From a virus, in the IMG/VR virus record IMGVR_UViG_3300030329_002114, positions 1-64,000 of that record: a DNA stretch of 64,000 nt. The stretch is one strand, 5' to 3'. Shown here piece by piece: positions 17,765 to 26,246 of this stretch. Numbering within the stretch: position 1 is the first letter of the stretch; the number at the start of each line of letters is the position of its first letter. Made by a program: the position numbers and the translations under genes. Below the pieces are notes generated by a model that worked only from the letters and a program-made list of their open reading frames with translations, searched no databases and had not been told where the DNA came from.

Positions 17765-19584
17765 AGTGTTCCTTTACTAAATCCCTGATCGTGCAGAACA
17801 ATGGGAGGGGGTTCTTTAAATATCATGTGTTCTTTATTAAACGTAAACATTATTTTAAGACCCTTTCCATCTCTGTTTTTATCAGAGGTAATTAATCTTT
17901 CACTCTCTATTCTAGTTCCGTTAAGCGTTAATACTTTATCAGCTTCTTGCACCACAGTACTAGAGCCTTTTGCAGAATTAAGATCAACATAACCAGTTTT
18001 AGCTGATTCCTTATTAATGTGATGAACTGCTACTACAACACATTCTTGATTGACAGCTATGTCTTTCAATCTTGTTACAATAGAATTCATTTTATCAAAT
18101 TCGTTATGAACATTTCTCACAATAATTTTATTAGTAGGATCAACCATTACTATATCTGGATTAAACCGAGCAACTTCTTCCTCTAGTTTATCTACATCGG
18201 GACATTTATGAACTGGGTGAATGTGATCAACTGAATCATATAGGGTTGAGGTATCTTTAAGTTCCTTATGGTACTTATTAGATTCATCTTTAGAGTACCC
18301 TAGAGAGATTTGGATAAATCTTCTATAGGTAAGATGCCAAGTATTCTCTAGCGAAAGATATAATATCTTATGCTTTCTTAAGAGAACAGCGAGATTAGAT
18401 AAGTATGTAGACTTACCCATTCCTGTATCACCTAAAAGAATTACAAGTTCACCCGGCATTACCCAAAAGTCAGAGTTCCAAGTGTGGTAAAGGTCTTTAA
18501 AATTAAAAGCACTTTTTGATATACCAGACTCTAAAAACTCTTTATACTTTTCAGCTAATGTACTCATATTTTCAATCGGCATAGAATAATCTTTCCGTTT
18601 GAAATGAATACATTTTGGATCACAGTATTTAGACATTATATAATCATTGCACCAATAATTGTACCCTTTGTCGTAGGCACTATTTGCAGTACTTATAGCC
18701 TCTTCTTTATTGCCAGTCCATCCAATTAAAGTTTGAATCACAGTTTCTTTAGGAATACCTGATCTTCTATACCAAGCAGCAATCCTCATCATAGACTCAT
18801 TTCTCTCTCCCGGAATCGGGGGTTTAGATAAAAGAGTCTGCATACAAGTAACCACTCTAGTGGGATCAATATCAAATGTAGACCTTTGAACAGTAGCGCT
18901 TTTATAGATTTTTTCAGCTTCAAGCTTTAAGTATTTCTTAAGGTAGGGAGTAACATTCTTAAAAGCATACTTCTTTAAATCTATTTTGGTGGGGATTGTA
19001 GAAGCCTTTTCTTTTATTTTATCTAAACTAAAAGTATTCAGTTCTCTTAAAGTTAATGGAACTTTAAATAAACCACTCTTTTTGTTGTAGCTAAAAGGCG
19101 ACCTTATCAATCTTGCCCCATCATAGATTTTATCAGCATCAGGGAAAACATCTTCTAATGTTGCTTTAACTGAAAAAGGTAGAGTAGTAGAAGGAGTGAA
19201 TCCAAACAAATTAGGCAATGTAACGTGAAAACCAGTTCCACTATACCAAATTCGTATATGTTCTTCTTTAATTGATAAATCTTCTATTAAGTCCGTGTTT
19301 ACAAAGAATCTAATTGCCTGAAGTCTTTCACTTTCAGACACTTCTTTATAATCAAGGTCTAGAATAATCTGATCAATATAATAAACGCCTTTAAAGGTGC
19401 TTATAGAATTTCTACCATCTAAATGACTTTGAACCTCTTGGTCAAAAGAATACCAGCTGTGATACAATTCGTGTTTATTTTCAGGAAGCCCAATGAGGCT
19501 AGGCAAATTCTCAATTAAATCTGCCCGACCTCTATTAGCTATATGCCCTGAAGCTATTTCTACGAAATGTGTTGGATTTCCCAA
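17761..19584 (-). CDS. Archaeo-eukaryotic-type primase fused to RecA-family helicase
   Basis: The N-terminal domain has AEP primase motifs: D76-L-D78 (in IILDLDYKE), SGTGFH at 115-120, and GARLIRSPF at about 156-164. A middle segment contains a cysteine group (CNDY, CDPKC) that may bind zinc. The C-terminal domain is a RecA/DnaB-like ATPase with Walker A GDTGMGKST at 385-393 and a Walker B-like VMVDP. This is the primase-helicase architecture of phage and plasmid replication proteins. It probably unwinds DNA and makes primers, and may act as a PrimPol. No DNA polymerase gene was recognised in the B region, so this may be the central replication protein. Module C carries a diverged version at 62321. 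Confidence 0.88.
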   Translation of the reverse strand: MGNPTHFVEIASGHIANRGRADLIENLPSLIGLPENKHELYHSWYSFDQEVQSHLDGRNSISTFKGVYYIDQIILDLDYKEVSESERLQAIRFFVNTDLIEDLSIKEEHIRIWYSGTGFHVTLPNLFGFTPSTTLPFSVKATLEDVFPDADKIYDGARLIRSPFSYNKKSGLFKVPLTLRELNTFSLDKIKEKASTIPTKIDLKKYAFKNVTPYLKKYLKLEAEKIYKSATVQRSTFDIDPTRVVTCMQTLLSKPPIPGERNESMMRIAAWYRRSGIPKETVIQTLIGWTGNKEEAISTANSAYDKGYNYWCNDYIMSKYCDPKCIHFKRKDYSMPIENMSTLAEKYKEFLESGISKSAFNFKDLYHTWNSDFWVMPGELVILLGDTGMGKSTYLSNLAVLLRKHKILYLSLENTWHLTYRRFIQISLGYSKDESNKYHKELKDTSTLYDSVDHIHPVHKCPDVDKLEEEVARFNPDIVMVDPTNKIIVRNVHNEFDKMNSIVTRLKDIAVNQECVVVAVHHINKESAKTGYVDLNSAKGSSTVVQEADKVLTLNGTRIESERLITSDKNRDGKGLKIMFTFNKEHMIFKEPPPIVLHDQGFSKGTL

Positions 19585-19874
19585 CTTTTTTCACCTTTAA
19601 ATACCGACACTTCTTTTAAAGAAACACCTGCGTTTTTGAGCATATGAGTTTTTTCATTCTTAATCCCTCTGAACTTTCTCATAAACGTATCGGGATTGAA
19701 TCTTTTCTTATATGTAGTATATGCCCATTGAGGAGCATCTATTTGTATATGATGAGAGCCTATTACTGTACCCTGGGGAAGCTGTTGAAGAAATTCAATA
19801 ATAAGATTTTCAACGCTTAATTTGGGAGCTTTCGAACCAACGCTTTTAGTTGGTCTTGCAAAATTGAAAGCCAT
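19560..19874 (-). CDS. Unidentified replication-region protein, 104 aa
   Basis: It lies between the 210-residue protein and the primase-helicase, overlapping both. The protein has a central basic, aromatic segment (WAYTTYKKRFNPDTFMRKFR) resembling a small winged-helix DNA-binding unit. A role in replication or recombination is inferred from position. Confidence 0.6.
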   Translation of the reverse strand: MAFNFARPTKSVGSKAPKLSVENLIIEFLQQLPQGTVIGSHHIQIDAPQWAYTTYKKRFNPDTFMRKFRGIKNEKTHMLKNAGVSLKEVSVFKGEKSWEIQHIS

Positions 19875-20506
19875 TAGGATAGGTCAGGTATTAGATTATC
19901 TGCTTCACCTTCAACCTTTTTACTGTTCCAGATAGACCCAAGAGAATTGTTTCCACTATACTTTTTAGGTTTATTCTTTAGATTTCTCCACCACCCAAGA
20001 AGAGGTTTTATGCCACCTTCTGAGGTTCCAAATTTGTAAGGAAGAATAACCCTCTTATTATTACCATTTTGGTTTATATCGGTTGTTTCATATTCAATGA
20101 CATAACATTTTCTACCAATACAATCACGAATTGTTTCTTCAGATAATCCATCCTTTTTTTCATTCAGAGTATTTTCATTAATATCGTGACCAAGTACCGT
20201 AAGAAAATCTGCAATATTCTTAGAAGGTCCTCTAACTTTGTTGTCGCCGAATGGAGAACCCCAACCTACGACTTCACCTCTTTCATTCTTTTCGTGATTG
20301 CAGTTCATATACCAATACACACCATACTTTGATTTAGTATCTTCAGGTAGATCAGCATTTACATTAATACAAATATCATTATCATACTGACTTTTTTCAG
20401 TCGTATTTTTTATTTCTGTTATTCTAGCGTATTTAATCCATACACCCTTAGGCCAATCTTCATTAGACCCATTAGAAGATGGATTTACTTTTCCAAAACC
20501 AGTCAT
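19874..20506 (-). CDS. Probable single-strand DNA-binding or recombination accessory protein, 210 aa
   Basis: It sits directly after the annealing protein gene (4-base overlap), where many phages encode a single-strand binding or DUF669-like protein. The sequence is predominantly beta, with many aromatics and a hydrophilic Ser/Asn/Lys-rich tail ending in acidic residues, features compatible with an OB-fold SSB. No family signature is certain, so the assignment is mostly from context. Confidence 0.45.
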   Translation of the reverse strand: MTGFGKVNPSSNGSNEDWPKGVWIKYARITEIKNTTEKSQYDNDICINVNADLPEDTKSKYGVYWYMNCNHEKNERGEVVGWGSPFGDNKVRGPSKNIADFLTVLGHDINENTLNEKKDGLSEETIRDCIGRKCYVIEYETTDINQNGNNKRVILPYKFGTSEGGIKPLLGWWRNLKNKPKKYSGNNSLGSIWNSKKVEGEADNLIPDLS

Positions 20507-21342
20507 TTCTTCTCCATTTTTGTTAATTGTTGTTCAAATTTGTCAAGAGCTCCATTGGTTAAATTTCCATTTAAAAACTCTATAGCTTTTTTATTCTTTT
20601 CTTTAGAAAGATTTAAAGCCTCAACTGTTTTTATAACCTTGTCTAACCTAGTCTTTGTAGGTGCTTTATTGTTATCTATTCCAACTTTAGTATCTGCTAT
20701 AAGGATTGCTGCTTCGGTTTCAGTAAGTGTTTTAAATCCACTATCTTTCCATTTTTGTATAATAACTTTGCTCTTAGGTGGGCATTGTTTATGAAGCATC
20801 ATTTCATTTAGCTTTCTACTTTGTTCACCAGTTACCATTCCGGGTATAATATCATCGCCAGTGATATGAGTTTCTTTCTTATAGTCAAGCAGTTTAATAT
20901 CCTCACCAGCCCATAGCTCTATACCTAATCCAGTTAGAGTTGATAAACCTTTTGCTAGGCATCTGCGAATAGTATTTTGAACTTGAACAGAATCGGGATT
21001 TTTAACTGATCTATTTGAATTATCAGTTACAGCAAGTTCCATAGTTGTAGTATGAGTGTCACCGTTTCTATCCTCTATTTCAATTTCTACAAACACCAAT
21101 GCACTTGCATCTGGCAATATTGTATAGGGAAGTAAGTACTTATTTCCACCAAGTTCGGTTGGAAATCTTTTTACTTTATAGTCACATCTAGGAAAGAACT
21201 GTTTTACCAGATCCCAAGCTTTTGCCCAAGATAGATAATCAAATCTTCCTTTCTGTTCAGTCATACCTTTTATATCTTCATTACGAAGAACTGCGTACAT
21301 ATCGCACATTTCTTCAAAGTTAGCGTTTTGTGTTTCGCTCAT
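20503..21342 (-). CDS. Rad52/Sak-like single-strand annealing protein (DUF1071-type)
   Basis: The N-terminal 150 residues include YLSWAKAWDLVKQFFP, a beta-rich segment, then VQNTIRRCLAKGLSTLTGLG with ELWAGEDI. These are the hallmark stretches of the DUF1071/Sak-like group of phage single-strand annealing proteins. The C-terminal 120 residues are a helical, charged extension. It would coat single-stranded DNA and promote annealing or recombination with the adjacent candidate SSB. The family call is from remembered motifs. Confidence 0.75.
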   Translation of the reverse strand: MSETQNANFEEMCDMYAVLRNEDIKGMTEQKGRFDYLSWAKAWDLVKQFFPRCDYKVKRFPTELGGNKYLLPYTILPDASALVFVEIEIEDRNGDTHTTTMELAVTDNSNRSVKNPDSVQVQNTIRRCLAKGLSTLTGLGIELWAGEDIKLLDYKKETHITGDDIIPGMVTGEQSRKLNEMMLHKQCPPKSKVIIQKWKDSGFKTLTETEAAILIADTKVGIDNNKAPTKTRLDKVIKTVEALNLSKEKNKKAIEFLNGNLTNGALDKFEQQLTKMEKK

Positions 21343-21361
21343 TATACTCCTATAGTTAAAT

Positions 21362-21444
21362 TATTAAAAAAGCGAAGGGCTGGAAAACCAAGAAGGTAGG
21401 TAATAGTAGTGTGGTATCTTGGTACAAGGAATATCCAACCCTTC
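21362..21444 (-). terminator. Nested hairpin terminator after the DUF932 gene
   Basis: The outer stem pairs 21374-21384 with 21434-21444 (10 of 11 bases) and an inner stem pairs ACCAAGA (21387-21393) with TCTTGGT (21417-21423). On the - strand the structure is followed by CGCTTTTTT, as in an intrinsic terminator. It separates the DUF932 gene from the recombination-replication genes and could act as an attenuator. Confidence 0.65.
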
Positions 21445-21454
21445 ATATATTAAA

Positions 21455-22186
21455 TTATGCCATTGCTCTTTTATGGAGAGCGATATGCTTTTCTATTATT
21501 TTATTAGGCGGGCTTGTTTTTAACGCTTCTGTACAAGCATTATATAAAGACCACATATTACTTTTCTCGAACTCTTCAAAGGGAGGCTTATCCCAGTTTT
21601 TGTAAGCTTCGTTGGATTGATTAGCTGATAATAGCTTATATCCTCTAGCTTTGCCTATAAACTCATAAGCTTCGTCTTTGTTTATAGGTGTATCTTTCAT
21701 TATTCGAGTATCTTCAACAATATCAGTAAAGCTTTTGTTGGCTCTATAAAGAGCATTTACTAACTGATCTTGAAGGTCTTGCAATACATTTTTAGTATGT
21801 TTTCTCATTATGGTGATTTCGCCTACAAAAGCCATATTGTCACAAACAAATATTCTAGCACCAGCACATACACCGTTTGCCATTGATTTGTCATAGCTAG
21901 AGCGCATACCAATCGCTTGGTGCATTTCTTCATTGTCACCTTTATAATAGTGGACTCCGAAGAATTTGTTATAGTTACCATCTTTATCTTTACCAGATAA
22001 AGCATATTGAGAGCTGTCATATTCATAACCCTTAAGTAAGGTATCAGCTACTTCTTTTGTATTGTCTATTATATCTTTGTATGGAACAGGTACATAAGTC
22101 TCTGTTTCCTGAGGAAGTGGAACACTACAAACTTCATTATAGTTTGCATTTATTCCACCACAATGAACCATTAGTTTATTCGTCAT
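21455..22186 (-). CDS. DUF932-like phage/plasmid protein
   Basis: The pattern YVPVPYKDIID, FFGVHYYKGD, MRSSYDKSMANGVCAGARIFVCDNMAFVGE (residues about 96-125) followed by a helical region is typical of DUF932 proteins, which occur near recombination and replication genes in phages and plasmids. The family's biochemical role is not established. It overlaps the upstream gene by 4 bases (ATGA type). A strong hairpin follows it. Confidence 0.7.
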   Translation of the reverse strand: MTNKLMVHCGGINANYNEVCSVPLPQETETYVPVPYKDIIDNTKEVADTLLKGYEYDSSQYALSGKDKDGNYNKFFGVHYYKGDNEEMHQAIGMRSSYDKSMANGVCAGARIFVCDNMAFVGEITIMRKHTKNVLQDLQDQLVNALYRANKSFTDIVEDTRIMKDTPINKDEAYEFIGKARGYKLLSANQSNEAYKNWDKPPFEEFEKSNMWSLYNACTEALKTSPPNKIIEKHIALHKRAMA

Positions 22187-22440
22187 AAGGATTTCCTTAA
22201 TAGATTTAATGTTTTCATTCTTTCTTTATGAATAGGATGCGGTTCTTTTAAGTTATCAGCACGAAACTTATCGCAATCTCTAGTCCATCGTTTATATATC
22301 TCTACAGCCAATTCCTTAGTTAGGTCAAACTTGGCTACCAAACCAGATACAGCATTTTCTTCTGATGGAAAACCCAATTTGCTTAAGTAAGGATAAAGGT
22401 TTTCACACATTTCATCTGCTGTTTTTTCTAAATCACTCAT
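22183..22440 (-). CDS. Unidentified early protein, 85 aa
   Basis: The frame is open to 22512, but the ATG at 22440 (product MSDLEKTADEM...) overlaps the upstream stop as ATGAGTGA, so this start is preferred. The protein is helical and acidic with a basic C-terminus. It may be a small regulatory partner of the adjacent DUF932 protein; no motif is seen. Confidence 0.6.
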   Translation of the reverse strand: MSDLEKTADEMCENLYPYLSKLGFPSEENAVSGLVAKFDLTKELAVEIYKRWTRDCDKFRADNLKEPHPIHKERMKTLNLLRKSL

Positions 22441-22666
22441 TAAAAAGTTTTTCCTGATTTTTATTTGCTTTATTTGCATCGGATTGTTTCTTAGCTTCTG
22501 TAAGGAGAGCATCTAATTTCCGAGTTGCAACCATTGCTTTTTGGATACTTTTTCTATCTAACTGTTTAGCAAGTTCAGGGCTTATTTTATTTGCCTTTTC
22601 AACAAAAGAATCAATGCTGTTGAACATTTGTGCCCAACTCTCTCTTAGTTCTGTTAAAACTACCAT
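22433..22666 (-). CDS. Helical early protein, 77 aa
   Basis: The ATG has an AAGGAACAAA ribosome site. The product is all-helical, with a Lys/Asn/Gln-rich C-terminus (KKQSDANKANKNQEKLF). It overlaps the end of the upstream zinc-binding gene by 56 bases. The function is unknown. Confidence 0.6.
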   Translation of the reverse strand: MVVLTELRESWAQMFNSIDSFVEKANKISPELAKQLDRKSIQKAMVATRKLDALLTEAKKQSDANKANKNQEKLFNE

Positions 22667-22847
22667 TTTGTTCCTTTTTTAAAGTTAGTGTTTCATAATA
22701 ATCTGATATATCTATTTCTCGACTGCAAGGTTTACATTCTAATGTGATTTCTGTAATTGTTTCCTTCAATTCAGGATCGTAGGAACTGTACAGATGTCCA
22801 ATTAATTTCGATTTGCAGTAAGGACATTTTCTTGAATTAATTCTCAT
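22611..22847 (-). CDS. Zinc-ribbon protein, 78 aa
   Basis: From the ATG at 22847 the product reads MRINSRKCPYCKSK and later ECKPCSRE, two CxxC pairs about 33 residues apart, as in a zinc ribbon. A longer frame begins at 22913, but that extension crosses an inverted repeat and looks non-coding. It is likely a small nucleic-acid-binding or transcription-related protein. Confidence 0.55.
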   Translation of the reverse strand: MRINSRKCPYCKSKLIGHLYSSYDPELKETITEITLECKPCSREIDISDYYETLTLKKEQNGSFNRTKRELGTNVQQH

Positions 22848-22860
22848 TGTAATTATGAGA

Positions 22861-22919
22861 AGGCTCTCAACGTGTGTATGTGGAAGGGGTAAGGAAGCGG
22901 TAGTCATTGTCAAGAGCCT
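22861..22919 (-). repeat. Intergenic inverted repeat in the early operon leader
   Basis: AGGCTCT (22861-22867) and AGAGCCT (22913-22919) pair across a 45-base G-rich interior between the first and second leftward genes. There is no T run, so it looks like a leader or processing structure rather than a simple terminator. Confidence 0.4.
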
Positions 22920-22926
22920 ACCTCAA

Positions 22927-23277
22927 TTATTTACTTAGAAGTAATTTTCTATGATAAGCAAACATATAATTAGATAACATTCTCTTAATATCTTTGCCGA
23001 CATATCTATTGAATTCCCTGCGGTCTTTTATTTTTCTAGCTATCTGAACAGCCTTATTGCTGTTAATCTTTCTAAGGTAAGAAGATAGTTGCCTCTTAGT
23101 CATCATTCTAATTCGCAGAGTTTCCATACTTCTAGAGCTATAGAATTCCTTAAATTCTTTTACCAGATTTTGAGCATTAGAACAGGTGATTAGTGAGGAA
23201 TTTGATTTGTAAGACCTTATTGAATTTGACATCAATAAATGTCTTTTTTTCGAATCTAATCGTTGATTTATTTGCAT
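22927..23277 (-). CDS. First gene of the early operon, basic protein, 116 aa
   Basis: The ATG has an excellent AAAAGGAGG ribosome site. The protein is very basic (many Arg, Lys and Ser) and helical, ending in FAYHRKLLLSK. It is the first product made from the putative early promoter, opposite the repressor gene, where phages often place antirepressors or host-takeover proteins. No motif is recognised. Confidence 0.65.
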   Translation of the reverse strand: MQINQRLDSKKRHLLMSNSIRSYKSNSSLITCSNAQNLVKEFKEFYSSRSMETLRIRMMTKRQLSSYLRKINSNKAVQIARKIKDRREFNRYVGKDIKRMLSNYMFAYHRKLLLSK

Positions 23278-23289
23278 TTTACCTCCTTT

Positions 23290-23391
23290 TAAGATAATAC
23301 AAAATGGACATAATTGTCCAGTTTTAAGATTAATTATTTATAGATTGTACAATTTTTGTTAAGTTTGGTCTACAATGAAGGGGTTTATAGA
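23290..23391. promoter_or_regulatory. Divergent early/repressor promoter region with palindromic operators
   Basis: TGGACA-TAAT-TGTCCA (23305-23320) is a perfect palindrome, and TTGTACAA (23345-23352) is a second one 25 bases away. On the - strand a TGGACA box and a TATTAT box are about 15 bases apart, with the palindrome covering the -35-like box and the spacer. A TACAAT box on the + strand lies just upstream of the repressor gene. This is the layout of a lysogeny switch, in which the repressor at 23392 would shut the leftward early promoter. Confidence 0.6.
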
Positions 23392-24192
23392 ATGAATAAA
23401 AATGAAGTATTAAATTGGCTTAAGAAAACCGATTTATCGCTTACTTCTATTTCCAAAAGAACTAATATTAGTCGTTCAACACTATATAATTGGATTGAAG
23501 GGAAAGAAATGAGTGACAGAAGCTTTAATAAAATTTTGTCTATCTACAAAAAAGAAATCAAATTACTAAACACTAAAATAGAGTTGAAAGGAGCCACTCA
23601 CATGATTAGAGATAGAAATGTATCAACAGAAATAGATAGCAGCAGCTATATAGACAAACTGCATAGGATTATTAAATATCAAGAACAAGATATTGAAAGA
23701 TTGAAAAGTAAACCTTCTTCAAAGATGGTTGAAAAAGAACTCTACAATAACATTGCTTCCGAAGTTGTTTTTAAGATTGATTTGCATATAAACTTTAAAA
23801 AAATGATATTCGGAAGAAATATTCAGTCCGTCCAAGGCGTAGATGTTTTTTCTGAAAAATTAGGGTATGACTTGAATACTATAAGAAATGATATTTTTTG
23901 CATAGGTGAGTACTATGGAGACTTAGATGATCACCCTGTAAACAATTACATTACCAAAGATAGTGAAAAAAGTCTAAAACGTCTTACCAAGTCATTTTTG
24001 AGTTCTTTAAGTCTATTTAAAAAGCTTATTACAAATGACAAGGATTACTTTATTGATTTGGATATAACTTATATTGCTAAAGACGGAAGCTTAGTTGAGA
24101 CTAAGTCTTTCAATTGGGTAGAGATAGATTTTAAAGATGGATTGCATCAAGTACACACTAAACTTATATTTTTAGAAGATGCAATTAATTAA
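23392..24192 (+). CDS. Helix-turn-helix repressor of the early operon
   Basis: The ATG at 23392 has an AAGGGG ribosome site; an upstream TTG in frame (23356) falls inside the promoter region and is less likely. Residues about 8-35 (WLKKTDLSLTSISKRTNISRSTLYNWIEGK) form a clear helix-turn-helix. The remaining 210 residues are a coiled/linker segment and an unrecognised C-terminal domain. It is transcribed away from the early operon with palindromes between. It probably keeps the early genes off in lysogeny or sets copy number. An in-frame tail of 15 codons continues beyond its TAA. Confidence 0.75.
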   Translation: MNKNEVLNWLKKTDLSLTSISKRTNISRSTLYNWIEGKEMSDRSFNKILSIYKKEIKLLNTKIELKGATHMIRDRNVSTEIDSSSYIDKLHRIIKYQEQDIERLKSKPSSKMVEKELYNNIASEVVFKIDLHINFKKMIFGRNIQSVQGVDVFSEKLGYDLNTIRNDIFCIGEYYGDLDDHPVNNYITKDSEKSLKRLTKSFLSSLSLFKKLITNDKDYFIDLDITYIAKDGSLVETKSFNWVEIDFKDGLHQVHTKLIFLEDAIN

Positions 24193-24201
24193 GTATTTAG
24201 G

Positions 24202-24237
24202 GGGTGGTCTCAGGGGTGGTCTCTAGGGTGGTTTTTA
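24202..24237 (+). repeat. Three tandem copies of a 12-base G-rich unit
   Basis: GGGTGGTCTCAG, GGGTGGTCTCTA and GGGTGGTTTTTA follow each other exactly, just after the repressor stop codon and before a G6/C6 terminator. Because 12 is a multiple of three, the repeat stays in frame with the repressor and would encode GWSQ-GWSL-GWFL if the TAA were read through. Confidence 0.7.
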
Positions 24238-24238
24238 T

Positions 24239-24270
24239 AAGGGGGGCGCAATGCGAACACCCCCCTTTTT
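24239..24270. terminator. Bidirectional intrinsic terminator between repressor and ParB genes
   Basis: AAGGGGGG (24239-24246) pairs with CCCCCCTT (24260-24267) around a 13-base loop, with T and A runs on the outer sides. It lies between convergent genes and could stop both transcripts. Confidence 0.8.
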
Positions 24271-24279
24271 AACCGAAGC

Positions 24280-25977
24280 TTACATAATAGGTTTATAGAT
24301 AAGCTTCTTATCGAGGTAAGCTGATTTCACTTCGATTTCCTTCCAATTTGCTTCTTTACTGGTAAAAATATCTCTAAACGGAAACTTAACATCCGATTTA
24401 CTTGTGATATATTTAACAATATCTTTCTTTGAACCAGTTTGCTTAAAAGCATTTCTTAAGTTCGTTGTTGAGATGGCAAGAAGCATACCTTCTTTAATGT
24501 CCTCTACTTCCCAACATTTTAAGCACCATTCTTTGTAAGAAATTGCACCTTTAACTAGCTTTGCAAACTTATCAAGCTCTTTTATATTGCAACGAAATAC
24601 ATATTCGTGAATTAAAGCTTGAAGTATATGAAAAGAAAGAGTTGCGGGATTGCTTCCAGACAGTTTGTGGATTCTTTCTAAATTATATCCAGCTTGATGA
24701 CTTCCAACAGATATATCCTTTAAAGATAAGTTCCAAGTATCTTTCATTACAAGCTTGACTTGTTCTTCAGTTATTGAACTCTTTGCCCAGGTCTTATATA
24801 AGTAATCTACATACGAAGGAACTGTAGCTTTTCCAAACTTCTTTGTTTGAAGGTAGTATTTTGTTCTTTCAACTTTTTCCTTAGTTCCGCCTTTTTTCTG
24901 TGATTTTATCTTTATAGCTACTCTGCCACTTCCCAAATTAGACCTTCCTACAACACTTTCAATTGCCTTTGGAGCTTTGCGTAGGCTTATCATAAGTTCA
25001 CATAAAGAACCAGCTTGTTTCACATTATCATTCCAGCCATATTCTAAATCTGGAACTTGTTTAACTTCTGTTAACTTTTTGTATAAGTCAGCCATTGTTT
25101 CATCAGAAGTATTTACTAAGGCATACTTAACAAATCCTATAGTACCATCATAATCATCTGTAAACTCCTCAAATAACTGCATTGATTTTTGTCGTTTAGT
25201 TTGATAAGTAGACTGCAAATCTTTAAACTCATCTTCTCCACCACAAAGTTCAATTAAAGTATCCTTATCTTCTTTGATTCCAACCAAGTTTTCAAAACGG
25301 AGAAAACTATGATTCCAAGCAACGCTATCTTCTTCAAAGTGACTTTTTACATATTTTGCAATAGTTTTTGATTTAGAGTTTTTAACTGCCCAAGTCAATG
25401 CTTCTTTTTGCACTTGCTGAGTGTTACTAGCAAAATCTTTCATTGCTTTTTTATCAAATGAATCAGAATTAAACACAAAGGGCTTCAAAAGATCAGGCAC
25501 TAAATTAGAGTATCGTAATCTTTCTTTTACATAATTAGGCGAATGTCCAAACTTTTCAGAAATGCTCTTAATAGTACTATCTTTATCAATCATACCTTTA
25601 AAAGCTAAAACTTCTTCTAAGAAAGATAAATCCTCTCTTAATAGGTTTTCTTCTAACTGAAGAGTAGACAAGTCACCATTAGGGACTGGTGAAACAATTA
25701 CTGGAACTTCTGAAGTAATATTGTACTCATTTTCTAATTCCTGAATTGCTTTCAGCCTTCTGTGTCCTGCAATAAGATAATATTTGCCATCTGTAGGGTC
25801 TTTATACACATTTAAAGCACTTCTTAAACCATTATTATTAATACTGGTTTTTAAGTTTTTAAATGATTCTGATTTAGTATCAACGCCTTTACGAACATTT
25901 GATACAATTTTTATATTTTTACTTAATAAGAGTAAAGACTCTTCTGTTTTAGTTACTGTTTTAGTTATGTTTTTCAA
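24280..25977 (-). CDS. ParB/Spo0J-family protein, 565 aa
   Basis: Residues 1-125 contain the ParB N-terminal signature: GHRRLKAIQ at 71-79 and ENLLRED at 110-116. A helix-turn-helix follows (about 135-156, IKSISEKFGHSPNYVKERLRY). The remaining 400 residues are a long extension not typical of short chromosomal ParB. The start is a TTG with an AAGGAG ribosome site 6 bases upstream, overlapping the preceding gene. Known members partition plasmids or regulate transcription. No ParA ATPase is recognised beside it, so it may instead be a phage regulator or support plasmid-like maintenance with an unseen partner. Confidence 0.8.
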   Translation of the reverse strand: MKNITKTVTKTEESLLLLSKNIKIVSNVRKGVDTKSESFKNLKTSINNNGLRSALNVYKDPTDGKYYLIAGHRRLKAIQELENEYNITSEVPVIVSPVPNGDLSTLQLEENLLREDLSFLEEVLAFKGMIDKDSTIKSISEKFGHSPNYVKERLRYSNLVPDLLKPFVFNSDSFDKKAMKDFASNTQQVQKEALTWAVKNSKSKTIAKYVKSHFEEDSVAWNHSFLRFENLVGIKEDKDTLIELCGGEDEFKDLQSTYQTKRQKSMQLFEEFTDDYDGTIGFVKYALVNTSDETMADLYKKLTEVKQVPDLEYGWNDNVKQAGSLCELMISLRKAPKAIESVVGRSNLGSGRVAIKIKSQKKGGTKEKVERTKYYLQTKKFGKATVPSYVDYLYKTWAKSSITEEQVKLVMKDTWNLSLKDISVGSHQAGYNLERIHKLSGSNPATLSFHILQALIHEYVFRCNIKELDKFAKLVKGAISYKEWCLKCWEVEDIKEGMLLAISTTNLRNAFKQTGSKKDIVKYITSKSDVKFPFRDIFTSKEANWKEIEVKSAYLDKKLIYKPIM

Positions 25978-26215
25978 CTACAACTCCTTTTGTTATGGGT
26001 TTACAATACCAACATTCACAATTAACTTCGTAGAGATGTCCATTTTCATCTGCAATGACATCGTATCCTAGACAAGGTGTATAATTGTGCAGTTGTTTAA
26101 TTCGTTTTTTAATTAATTCATCATCAGTTACAACAATACCGTATCCGTCAAAATATTCGATTAGATTTTCTATTGTAAGATCAGACAAAGTAATGTTTAG
26201 CTCATTTATTGTCAT
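25961..26215 (-). CDS. Unidentified protein upstream of ParB, 84 aa
   Basis: The ATG has an AAAAGGAAC ribosome site, and the end overlaps the ParB start by 17 bases, so the two are probably co-translated. A C-terminal CECWYC group with an earlier Cys may bind metal. A long structured leader lies upstream at 26247-26397. Confidence 0.6.
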   Translation of the reverse strand: MTINELNITLSDLTIENLIEYFDGYGIVVTDDELIKKRIKQLHNYTPCLGYDVIADENGHLYEVNCECWYCKPITKGVVVEKHN

Positions 26216-26246
26216 AAGCTGTTCCTTTTTAATTATACAAAAATTT

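Noticed and set aside
24202-24237. Start of a CRISPR array
   Set aside because: The three 12-base units are adjacent with no spacers and no cas genes are present.
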